A stretch of DNA of 12,096 nt, from contig DATFYM010000250.1 in NCBI GenBank assembly GCA_035315065.1, positions 1-12,096 on the forward strand. The letters run 5' to 3'. This stretch comes from DATFYM01 sp035315065 (GTDB lineage Bacteria; Acidobacteriota; Terriglobia; UBA7540). The notes below the pieces were generated by a model. The model ran no database searches, was not told the DNA's origin, and worked only from the letters and a program-made list of their open reading frames with translations. Below, one piece after another: positions 5,507 to 12,096 of this stretch. How positions within the stretch are numbered: position 1 is the stretch's first letter; each line of letters starts with the position of its first letter. The translations under genes were made by a program, and so were the position numbers.

Positions 5507-7389
5507 ATGAACCCAAGACTTATTGCTATCTCCGGTCCGCGAAAGGGTTCGACCTTTAATCTGACCGAAGCTGAGACCACAATTGGCCGCGACCCGGCGA
5601 ACCGGGTGGTCGTCTCGGATCAGGCCCTCTCGCGCCGGCATTGTGTCATAAAAAAAGAGGGTGATCGGCTCAAGCTTGTGGACCTGGAGAGCCGTAACGG
5701 ATCCTTCGTGAATGGCGTGCCCGTGCGGCGGCGGTGGCTGGAGCACGGGGATCAAATCGAGATCGGCGAATCCGTGCTGTTTTTCCTCCTGCGGGAGGAA
5801 GCGACTGCGCCCGCTCCTGCGGAGGAAGGCGAAGAAGCAGGGTCTTCGACCCTTCGGCTGCGCCGGGAGGACTTGCCCGACCTTCCGCCGCAGGAGTTGC
5901 CGGAACGCGGGCTCTCGGTTCGAAACACGCGCGACCTGAACACGCTGCTGAAGGTCAGCGCGGCGATCAACACCATCCCCAAGCTGGACGATCTTCAGCG
6001 CCGGCTGCTGGAACTGGTGTTCGAAGCCATTCCCGCCGAACAGGGCGCGATTCTCCTCGCCCGCGAGAACCAGGAGGATTTTGCTTCGATCTTCGGCCTC
6101 GACCGAATCGCCGGTTTTGCCGTGCCGGTACACGTGAGTCGCGAGATCATCTCCAAAGCGATCGGAGAACGGGCGCCCATTCTCAGGCAAGCCGTCTCCG
6201 GAGCTGGGACGGGGGAAAAGGAAGGTGCAATCGCCTCGGTGCTGGCCGTTCCCCTTCTAAGGTTCGGGAAAGCTGTGGGAGCGCTTTACCTGGAAACGAG
6301 CAACGGCGAGGCGCCTTTCGACCGGGACCACCTCGACTTGCTGAACGGGGTCGCGGCCGCCGCCGCCTTGGCGCTGGAGAGTGTCCGTCAGGCCGAGTGG
6401 TTGGAGAGCGAGAATCAATGGCTGCACGCCGAGATTAAGGTAGAACACAACATGGTGGGCGAAAGCCGCCCGATTCGGGAAGTCCGCCAGTTCATCGCCA
6501 AGGTGGGGCCGCGGGATTCGACGGTCCTGATTCTGGGTGAAACCGGCACCGGCAAGGAGTTGGTGGCGCGCGCCCTGCACCTGAACAGCCCCCGCGCGCG
6601 CCGACCCTTCGTGGCCATCAACTGCGCCGCCCTCATCGAGACGCTGCTGGAAAGCGAGCTCTTTGGCCACGAGAAGGGAGCGTTCACGGGCGCCTTTGCC
6701 CAGAAGAAAGGTAAGCTGGAAGTGGCCGAGGGCGGCACTCTCTTTTTGGACGAGGTATCCGAGCTCACGCCGGCGTTGCAGGCGAAACTGCTGCGCGTGA
6801 TACAGGAGCGGGAGTTCGAGCGCTTGGGGGGCACGCGCACGATTCGAGCCGACATCCGGTTGATCGCGGCGACGAATCGCAACCTCGACAAGGCCGTGAG
6901 GGACGGGACGTTTCGTCAGGACCTTTATTTCCGGCTCAACGTGGTCTCAATCACCACCCCATCCCTAAGGGAGCGTAGCGAGGACATCCCGCTACTGGCA
7001 GCCTATTTTGCGGCGAAATACAGCCGGCAGTGCAATCGCCGCGTCATGGGTGTTTCCAGCGAAGCCCGGGCCTGCCTGATGCGCTACGAGTGGCCGGGCA
7101 ATATCCGGGAATTGGAGAATGCCATCGAGCGTGCGGTGGTGATGGGCTCCGGCGGCCTCATCCGCCCGGAGGACTTGCCCGCGGACATCGTCGACGTTGA
7201 GGCAGGGTCCGCCCGCGATGCTTCCGTCAGCCAGTATCACGAGGTCCTTAGGGAGACGAAGAAGCGGCTGATTCTCCAGGCCGTCGAGCAGGCAGGGAAC
7301 AGTTACACCGGAGCGGCGAAGTTGCTGGGTGTACATCCCAACTATCTGCACCGGCTGATTCGCAACTTGAATCTGAAGACGGAACTGAA

Positions 7390-7396
<7 letters not shown>
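5507..7396 (+). CDS. Sigma54-dependent activator with FHA, GAF, AAA+ and HTH domains
   Basis: A 629-residue enhancer-binding protein that would open sigma54 promoters using ATP. Residues 1-95 form an FHA phosphothreonine-binding domain with its key residues: GR at 27-28, SRRH at 42-45, and NGSFVNG at 64-70. A short acidic linker leads to a GAF domain (about 145-292), a likely small-molecule or redox sensor. The AAA+ core is intact: Walker A GETGTGKE 344-351, GAFTGA loop 391-396 (sigma54 contact), Walker B GGTLFLDEV 409-417, AATN 454-457, FRQDLYFRLNV 469-479 and GNIRELEN 531-538. The C-terminal Fis-type HTH spans about 584-622. FHA input suggests control by a Ser/Thr kinase, as in myxobacterial and acidobacterial relatives. 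No receiver domain is present. ATG 5507 is the only plausible start; the GGGGAG upstream is about 20 nt away, so initiation looks weak. The last bases and stop enter the repeat at 7390. Target genes unknown; no -24/-12 promoter was found in the window. Confidence 0.96.
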
Positions 7397-7516
<120 letters not shown>

Positions 7517-7530
7517 TTCGACGCCACCTT

Positions 7531-8886
7531 ATGTCGAGCGAACCCGCCGCGACCGACCAACCCAAGCTGATCCGGGCGCTGGGCCTGTGGGGAGCGACGG
7601 CGATCGTGATGGGCATCATGATCGGCTCCGCCATCTTTATTGTCCCGGCGGAGATCACACGCGAAGTGGGCAGCCCGCGCGCCGGCTTGGCGGTGTGGCT
7701 GGTGTCGGGCGTGCTGAGTCTCTTCGGCGCGCTCTCTTTCGCCGAACTGGCCGCCATGATGCCGCAAGCCGGAGGGCAGTACGTCTACCTGCGCGAGGCT
7801 TACGGGCCGCTGGTGAGTTTTCTCTGCGGCTGGATGTTTTTCCTGGTGCAGCAGTCCGGCGGCATTGCCACTCTCGCCGTGGGCCTGACGCGCTATCTCG
7901 CCAGCTTCTTCCCTTTTTCCACTTTGCAGCAGCGCGTGGCCGCCGCCGCGGTGATCATTGTGCTTACCGCCGTCAACTATCGCGGCGTGCGCCAGGGGGG
8001 TTGGGTGCAATCGGTCCTGACTGGTCTGAGCGTCGGGATCGTCGTCGCGCTGATCGCCCTTGGCTACGCTCTGGTGCACGGACGGGCCGGCGGAGTCGCC
8101 TCCATTCCGGTTCCCGCCGGACTTCGCTTCTGGGGCTCCTTTGGAGTGGCGATGGTGGCCGCTCTCTGGGCCTACGAGGGATGGAGCAACGTCACCTTTG
8201 CCGGGGGAGAAGTGAAGCGGCCAGAGCGCAATCTACCTTTGGCACTGACGCTCGGGACCGGCGCCGTGATCGCCATCTACGTCGGCCTCAACATGGTCTA
8301 CTACCATGTGCTGACGCTGCCGGAGATTGCGCAATCGCCGCGCGTGGCGGCCGACGCGGCGGCGCGCATTATGGGGCCGAGAGGCTCGCAACTGGTGGCG
8401 CTGGCCATCATCATCGCCGTCTTCGGCAGCATCAATGGCTCCATCCTGACCGCGGCGCGCGTGTATTATACGATGGCTCGGGACGGGCTTTTCTTCGGCT
8501 GGTGCGCCACCGTTCATCCCCGTTTTCGCACCCCGCATCTGGCGCTGCTGGTGCAGGGCGGGTGGTCCGTCCTGCTCGTCTGTCTGGCCAGCTACGAAGG
8601 ATTGTTCACCTACAGCATCTTTGCGGCCTGGATTTTTTACGCCCTTACCGCTTTGGGAGTGATCGTGTTGCGGCGCAAGCGGCCGGAACTGCCGCGCCCC
8701 TACCGCGTTGTCGGGTACCCGTGGGTGCCGGTTTTGTTTGTACTCGCTGCCGGAGCGTTCGTCGCCAATACGCTCTTGGAAGAGCCCATCGAGGCCGGGT
8801 GGGGTTGCGCGCTGGTAGGGTTGGGCGTGCCGGTGTATTTCATCTGGAGGACCAGCCTGCGGAAAGCAGTAGGCAGTCGGCAGTAG
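7531..8886 (+). CDS. APC-superfamily amino acid permease
   Basis: A 451-residue inner-membrane secondary transporter of the amino acid-polyamine-organocation superfamily, close in type to the LAT/'amino acid permease' group, about 12 hydrophobic segments. Typical features: TM1 with the unwound GIMIGSAIF (residues 27-35); ALSFAELAAMMPQAGGQYVYL after TM2 (67-87), which carries the FAEL and P-x-AGG-xYVYL signature; and WAYEGWSNVTFAGGEVKRPE in and after TM6. The substrate is probably an amino acid, but the sequence does not say which. ATG 7531 is the natural start because the N-terminal leader is short and TM1 begins near residue 20. No Shine-Dalgarno is visible (CGACGCCACCTT precedes), and the gene follows the long hairpin by 14 nt. 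The last residues AVGSRQ and the TAG stop are encoded by a GCAGTAG heptad array, so the native tail has probably been replaced. Confidence 0.93.
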   Translation: MSSEPAATDQPKLIRALGLWGATAIVMGIMIGSAIFIVPAEITREVGSPRAGLAVWLVSGVLSLFGALSFAELAAMMPQAGGQYVYLREAYGPLVSFLCGWMFFLVQQSGGIATLAVGLTRYLASFFPFSTLQQRVAAAAVIIVLTAVNYRGVRQGGWVQSVLTGLSVGIVVALIALGYALVHGRAGGVASIPVPAGLRFWGSFGVAMVAALWAYEGWSNVTFAGGEVKRPERNLPLALTLGTGAVIAIYVGLNMVYYHVLTLPEIAQSPRVAADAAARIMGPRGSQLVALAIIIAVFGSINGSILTAARVYYTMARDGLFFGWCATVHPRFRTPHLALLVQGGWSVLLVCLASYEGLFTYSIFAAWIFYALTALGVIVLRRKRPELPRPYRVVGYPWVPVLFVLAAGAFVANTLLEEPIEAGWGCALVGLGVPVYFIWRTSLRKAVGSRQ

Positions 8887-9018
8887 GCGGTCGGCAGTGG
8901 CACTCAGCGGTCGGCAGCAGGCGGAGGCTATCATCGAGGGCGAGTCTCGAGTTTCGAATTTCTAGGTTCGAACCTCGAGTGGCACCTACGTACTGCCCGC
9001 CGACTGTCTACTGCCTAC
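8866..9018. repeat. GCAGTAG heptad inverted repeat enclosing a CGAGTTT heptad array
   Basis: Left arm: GCAGTAG, GCAGTCG, GCAGTAG, GCGGTCG, GCAGTGG in exact phase at 8866-8900, then degenerate units to about 8928. Middle: CGAGTCT, CGAGTTT, CGAATTT, CTAGGTT, CGAACCT, CGAGTGG (8941-8982), six heptads of the TCGA family. Right arm: about 8991-9018, words such as CTGCCCGC, CGACTGT, CTACTGC, complementary to the left arm with small gaps. It lies between two convergent genes and might serve as a bidirectional transcription barrier, although no T-run is present. It supplies the permease stop codon. Confidence 0.82.
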
Positions 9019-9047
9019 AGGTGATGGTGGCTCATCCGGCCTCCGCC

Positions 9048-10220
9048 TTACTTGGCGACCTTCACCTTAGCGAGCAGGTCGCGCGCCGGCGCCTGCCACG
9101 GACTCTGGATCGTCACCGCCTTGTTCAGCGCAGTGAGGGCGTCATGGTGGCTGGGAGGAACCTGGTACTCGTAGGCGTTGGCGAGGTAGTACAGCGCGGC
9201 GCCCTGCAAGGTCGGGTTGCCGCTCAGCAGGTCCGCCGCGGTCTTGAGCTCTTGGATGGCCGGCGCCACTTTGCGCGTCTTCGCCAAGCCCGCCTTTTGA
9301 AAGGCGACGTATCCGAGCGTCAGGTGGGCCATGCCGAGCTGGTTGTTCTGGTCCGCCTTGAACTGATCGTCGGTCTGACCTTCGGGCTTCTTCATGGCGG
9401 GGACGAGGGTCACGACCTTCTTCGCATAGTCGCTGGCCTTGTCCAGGTTGGTCCGGAGATTGGAATAGTCATACGCGACGAGGTTCAGTACTTGAACATT
9501 GTTGGCGTCGGCGGCCAAGGCCTTTTCTCCGTAAGGGTCGGCTTTGTCGCTCTGCCCAGTCATTTCATATGCCATGAAGTACTGGTAGTTGATCTGGCCG
9601 GCATACTGGGTGTCCGCATCGGGATAGGCTTTCTCGAACTGGCCGAGCAGTGTGATGCGCTTGGCCGGATCGGTGACGCCCGGCAGAAGCTGAAAGAAGG
9701 CGTAGGTCATGTAGTCGGTCAAGTTTTTCGCCAACTCGGCGGCATCCTGTTGCATCTTTTGCCAATCCGCATCACTGATGTTGGCGGGGTGCGCTGGGGT
9801 CGTCTCCTTTTTGATCTGATCCGGAGCGTTGGCGATGATGTTGAAGGCCTGGTCGGTCGCCTTGCCGGCGCCGACGTAAGCCTTCATCAAGTTGACCAGC
9901 AGGCTGAGATCCTGATAGTTGGCCGCCAGGTCTTTTTCGCCGTACTCGATCGCCTTGTCGAAATTACCCAGCTTGACGTAGGTGAGGGTGTAGTACACGT
10001 TGGCGCAGCTTATGAATTTCGAATCGGGATTGGCCTGAGTGAACTTATCCAGGGCTGCGATCTGGTCTTCCGGTTTCTCCGCCCCGTTGATCGCCAGCAT
10101 CAACTGATCCTCAGGCGTGTTCACGACCACACTGAAACCAGGGCAGGGATTCTGCGCCAGAAGTGGTGTAGCCGTTAGCAGAAAAGTTGCCGCCAGTGCG
10201 GCCCGGTAAGGCTTGCGCAT
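9048..10220 (-). CDS. Secreted TPR-like helical repeat protein
   Basis: A 390-residue exported protein. Residues 1-22 are a clear Sec signal peptide (MRKPYR, a hydrophobic core AALAATFLLTATPLLA, cleavage near A22/Q23); Cys26 is not in a lipobox, so it is probably periplasmic rather than a lipoprotein. The mature part is all helical with TPR-like units, for example ANVYYTLTYVKLGNFDKAIEY (73-93) and YQYFMAYEMTGQSDKADPYG (202-221), then LGMAHLTLGYVAFQKAG and LYYLANAYEYQ nearer the C terminus. TPR proteins mediate protein contacts; no catalytic motif is visible. The start at 10220 is fixed by GGAGG (10227-10231) and the signal peptide; a longer in-frame extension to 10415 begins inside a repeat and is not credible. 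Probably monocistronic, convergent with the permease, divergent from the SDR gene. Partner unknown. Confidence 0.88.
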   Translation of the reverse strand: MRKPYRAALAATFLLTATPLLAQNPCPGFSVVVNTPEDQLMLAINGAEKPEDQIAALDKFTQANPDSKFISCANVYYTLTYVKLGNFDKAIEYGEKDLAANYQDLSLLVNLMKAYVGAGKATDQAFNIIANAPDQIKKETTPAHPANISDADWQKMQQDAAELAKNLTDYMTYAFFQLLPGVTDPAKRITLLGQFEKAYPDADTQYAGQINYQYFMAYEMTGQSDKADPYGEKALAADANNVQVLNLVAYDYSNLRTNLDKASDYAKKVVTLVPAMKKPEGQTDDQFKADQNNQLGMAHLTLGYVAFQKAGLAKTRKVAPAIQELKTAADLLSGNPTLQGAALYYLANAYEYQVPPSHHDALTALNKAVTIQSPWQAPARDLLAKVKVAK

Positions 10221-10297
10221 GGTGCGCCTCCAGGTTCTAGGTGTCGGGCCGCAGGCACCGCGGTGAACGTCACGCCGCGTGCCTGGCGACCGACCTC

Positions 10298-10312
10298 CCG
10301 CTCGTCGAGCGG
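10298..10312. promoter_or_regulatory. Perfect inverted repeat CCGCTCG-T-CGAGCGG upstream of the TPR gene
   Basis: Arms of 7 bp around a single central base, 78 nt upstream of the TPR-like gene start. A second short palindrome, CACCGCGGTG, is at 10256-10265. Either could be an operator or a 5' UTR hairpin. I found no convincing -35/-10 pair next to them, and palindromes of this GC content arise by chance, so this is tentative. Confidence 0.25.
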
Positions 10313-10363
10313 ACCGACAATTGAATACATCAGGACGAGAAGAATTACCAGCAGAAAAAAACA

Positions 10364-10426
10364 GTGACGAGTGACAAGTGGCGAGTGGTGGGTGGCGTGA
10401 GTCGTCACTCGTCACTTGCTACTTCC
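10364..10426. repeat. Nine in-phase GTGACGA/CACTCGT heptads forming a hairpin
   Basis: GTGACGA, GTGACAA, GTGGCGA, GTGGTGG, GTGGCGT, GAGTCGT, CACTCGT, CACTTGC, TACTTCC, without a phase slip over 63 nt. The first half reads GTG words and the second half their complement, so AGTGACGAGTGAC near the left end pairs with GTCACTCGTCACT near the right. It ends 40 nt before the SDR start and lies in the divergent intergenic gap. Confidence 0.88.
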
Positions 10427-10466
10427 CAGTGTTGGTTTAGAATTGAGTTTCAAGACAGGGAACAAA

Positions 10467-11258
10467 ATGGACCTCGGTTTTAAAGATCGCGTGGCGGTGG
10501 TGGCGGCGTCGAGCCAGGGGTTGGGCAAGGCCGTGGCGCTGGCGCTGGCGCGAGACGGAGCGAAGCTGGCGCTGTGCGCGCGGAATGAGGCTACGCTGGC
10601 CGCCGCTGCGGACGAGATTCGCCTGGCGACCGGAGGCGAGGTTCTGGCCCAGACGGCCGACGTCACCCAATACGAGCAGGTGCGCCGCTTTGTAGCCGCG
10701 ACGGCGGAGCGCTTTGGAAGGGTCGACATTTGTGTGACCAACGCCGGGGGCCCTCCCACCAAGCCCTTTTCCGGGACCACCCCCGACGATTGGGACGCCG
10801 GCGTGAAGTTGAACTTGATGAGCACGGTTTATTTCGCCCGCGAAGTGCTACCGCTGATGCAAAGCCGGAAGTGGGGCCGCTTCATTGCTATCACCTCGGT
10901 GGCTGTGAAGCAGCCGATCGACGGGCTGGTCCTTTCTAACGCGGTGCGCTCCGCCGTGAGCGGTTTGGTCAAGACGCTCTCCAATGAATACGCCAAAGAC
11001 AACGTGTTGGTGAACAACGTGTGTCCCGGTTACACGCTGACGGCGCGACTGGACGAACTTGCGTCCAAGCTCGCCAACGCTGAGGGAACGGCGCCGGAGA
11101 GGATCCACGAGCGGTGGAACCGGCAGATCCCGATGCTGCGTCTCGGCACGCCGGAGGAGTTTGCCAACGTCGTGGCTTTTCTGGCCTCTGAGTGCGCCAG
11201 CTACGTCACCGGCGTTTCCATCGCGGTGGACGGCGGGTTAGTGAAGGGAATCTACTGA
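10467..11258 (+). CDS. SDR-family protein with non-canonical active site
   Basis: A 263-residue cytoplasmic Rossmann-fold protein of the short-chain dehydrogenase/reductase family, resembling 3-oxoacyl-ACP reductase-like members. Cofactor motif: AASSQGLG (13-20) in place of TGxxxGIG; then ADVT (64-67), NAG (92-94) and the catalytic-region serine S144 in ITSVAV. The expected YxxxK is absent: the Tyr position is S157 and the Lys position R161 (LSNAVRSAVSG). The PGY motif (187-189) and a C-terminal VTGVSIAVDGG are typical. I recall a subgroup with this SNxxR pattern, so it may be a divergent enzyme rather than a dead copy, since the rest is well preserved. ATG 10467 is chosen because the SDR fold starts right there; it has only a weak GGGA upstream, and an in-frame TTG at 10416 lies in a repeat. 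Likely co-transcribed with the dehydrogenase 113 nt downstream. Substrate unknown. Confidence 0.9.
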   Translation: MDLGFKDRVAVVAASSQGLGKAVALALARDGAKLALCARNEATLAAAADEIRLATGGEVLAQTADVTQYEQVRRFVAATAERFGRVDICVTNAGGPPTKPFSGTTPDDWDAGVKLNLMSTVYFAREVLPLMQSRKWGRFIAITSVAVKQPIDGLVLSNAVRSAVSGLVKTLSNEYAKDNVLVNNVCPGYTLTARLDELASKLANAEGTAPERIHERWNRQIPMLRLGTPEEFANVVAFLASECASYVTGVSIAVDGGLVKGIY

Positions 11259-11270
11259 GTTGCGCCAATT

Positions 11271-11337
11271 GAGCCATTTTAAGAATCTTCCTTTGAGGCA
11301 ATGAGTCAATGGCCCAATGGTCCAATGGCTCCATTTT
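11271..11337. repeat. Octad array CCAATGGC with inverted copy
   Basis: GCAATGAG, TCAATGGC, CCAATGGT, CCAATGGC, TCCATTTT in 8-bp steps at 11298-11337. GAGCCATT at 11271-11278 is the exact complement of AATGGCTC at 11324-11331, so a hairpin with a long loop can form. It differs from the other arrays in period (8, not 7) but shares their intergenic position. It sits between two probably co-transcribed genes. Confidence 0.7.
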
Positions 11338-11371
11338 GCCAAGGCGTGAAGGATGACTAGGAGAGTACATC

Positions 11372-12096
11372 ATGTCGCAATCAATCGGTTTCATCGGCCT
11401 CGGATTGATGGGCCAGCCGATGGCCCTGAATCTGGTGCAGGCCGGATTCAAAGTGTCGGTGTTCAATCGCACCGCCGGCAAGGCTGAGCCGCTCGCGCAG
11501 GCGGGTGCCACGGTTGCCGCTTCGCCCGCAGAGGCCGCGCGCGATGCTGACGTGGTGGTCATCATTGTCACCGATTCAGCCGCCGTCGAGGAGGTGGTCA
11601 CCGGAAAGGGCGGCGTCCTGGAGACGATTCGCCCCGGCACCATCGTGGTGGACTCCTCCACCATCAGCCCTGCGGTCAGCCGTCGCTTGGCGTGCAAGGC
11701 GGCGGGTCATCAGGTGAGTTGGCTGGATGCGCCGGTGACCGGGAGCAAGCACGGTGCTGCCAAAGGTGAGCTGACCTTCATGATCGGCGGCGACCGAGAG
11801 GCGCTGGATCGAGCGATGCCGGTGCTGCGCGTCTTGGGGAAGAATCACATCTACTGCGGTCAGCACGGCTCAGGCCTGGGGGCCAAGCTGGCGCAGAACG
11901 TGATCCAGGCGACGATGGTCGAGATCTTTTCGGAGGGGTTTGTGATGGCCGCCAAAGCAGGGGTCCGGCCGGAGGCTTTGTTCGAGGTCATTCAGGGGAG
12001 CCTGGCGCGCTCAGCGCTGATCGACTTCAAGGCACCCTTCATTTTCAAAGGTGACTTCACGCCCTACTTCGCTCTCAAGCTCATGCACAAGGACCT
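11372..12096 (+). CDS. NAD(P)-dependent beta-hydroxyacid dehydrogenase, 3' end outside window
   Basis: Member of the 3-hydroxyisobutyrate / tartronate semialdehyde / glyoxylate reductase family, which interconverts short beta-hydroxyacids and the semialdehyde or ketoacid in the cytoplasm. The first 241 of roughly 290 residues are present. Visible: Rossmann motif GFIGLGLMGQPMALNL (6-21), VDSSTISP (93-100), the substrate-binding segment DAPVTGSKHGAAKGEL (119-134), and the catalytic Lys172 with Asn176 in GLGAKLAQNVI. GSK in place of the usual SGG resembles glyoxylate/succinic semialdehyde reductases more than classic MmsB/GarR, but this does not settle substrate. An Arg at 33 (FNRT) suggests NADP preference, as inference. 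ATG 11372 is preceded by AGGAGAG (11359-11365) at 6 nt spacing. Same strand as the SDR gene, 113 nt downstream, with an octad repeat in between. Confidence 0.93.
   Translation, partial: MSQSIGFIGLGLMGQPMALNLVQAGFKVSVFNRTAGKAEPLAQAGATVAASPAEAARDADVVVIIVTDSAAVEEVVTGKGGVLETIRPGTIVVDSSTISPAVSRRLACKAAGHQVSWLDAPVTGSKHGAAKGELTFMIGGDREALDRAMPVLRVLGKNHIYCGQHGSGLGAKLAQNVIQATMVEIFSEGFVMAAKAGVRPEALFEVIQGSLARSALIDFKAPFIFKGDFTPYFALKLMHKD

Noticed and set aside
5045..6190. 381-codon minus-strand frame
   Set aside because: Runs through the repeats and antisense to the FHA-GAF part of the activator, whose domain motifs are unmistakable.
8894..8996. Possible sigma54 promoter (TGGCAC ... TGC) near the permease end
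   Set aside because: The GG-to-GC distance is 12, not the required 10, and the bases belong to the heptad arrays.
7587..10178. 863-codon plus-strand frame
   Set aside because: Out of frame with the permease, crosses the repeat region, and is antisense to the TPR gene; composition is implausible. A long frame by chance in high-GC DNA.
10175..10408. 77-codon minus-strand frame with a hydrophobic stretch (FFLLVILLVLMYSIVG)
   Set aside because: Starts inside the GTGACGA repeat, has no Shine-Dalgarno, and overlaps the signal-peptide region of the TPR gene in another frame. A small membrane protein cannot be fully excluded.

Overview
The window looks like a chromosomal segment of an Acidobacteriota genome with high GC. 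The main evidence is a PadR-type repressor translationally coupled to an MacB/FtsX-like permease with an extra N-terminal prefix (the 'ADOP' arrangement typical of acidobacteria). An FHA-GAF-sigma54 activator and an uncharacterised Glu/Arg-rich protein are also of types I associate with that phylum. This assignment is inference; there is no rRNA or tRNA here to confirm it.

Layout, left to right. (1) 1-2756, minus strand: padR-like gene followed by the ADOP permease, with a 4-nt ATGA overlap; the permease runs off the left edge. A consensus-like promoter with an inverted repeat across its -10 and spacer lies just upstream of padR. (2) 2757-3213: intergenic, with a possible plus-strand promoter/hairpin and a heptad-repeat patch. 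(3) 3214-5088, plus: a 624-residue protein of unknown function carrying two related, in-frame repeat cassettes. (4) 5089-5506: a repeat-dense gap. (5) 5507-7396, plus: FHA-GAF-AAA+-HTH sigma54-dependent activator. (6) 7531-8886, plus: 12-TM APC-superfamily amino acid permease, separated from the activator by a long near-perfect hairpin. (7) 9048-10220, minus: secreted TPR-like protein, convergent with the permease. (8) 10467-11258 and 11372-12096, plus: an SDR-fold protein lacking the canonical Tyr/Lys, then a beta-hydroxyacid dehydrogenase of the 3-hydroxyisobutyrate/glyoxylate reductase family, cut by the right edge. The last two probably form one transcription unit.

The most unusual content is not a gene. 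Almost every gene border from 3154 rightwards carries a short array of degenerate 7-bp tandem units (8-bp in one case). The unit word differs from locus to locus: CAATCGT, TGATGGC, GGGCAAA, TCGANTT, ACGGACC, TGATGAA, GCAGTAG, GTGACGA, CCAATGGC. Most arrays are paired as inverted repeats able to fold into long hairpins. Two are hosted inside the 624-aa reading frame, where three 7-bp units equal seven codons and keep the frame. Others supply the stop codon or last residues of the neighbouring gene. Two compact palindromes (GATCCCGC-NNN-GCGGGATC and CCCTGAGCG-GAG-CGAAGGG) sit inside such arrays. I know heptameric STRRs in cyanobacteria and in-frame palindromic elements in Rickettsia as the nearest analogues, but no name for this family.
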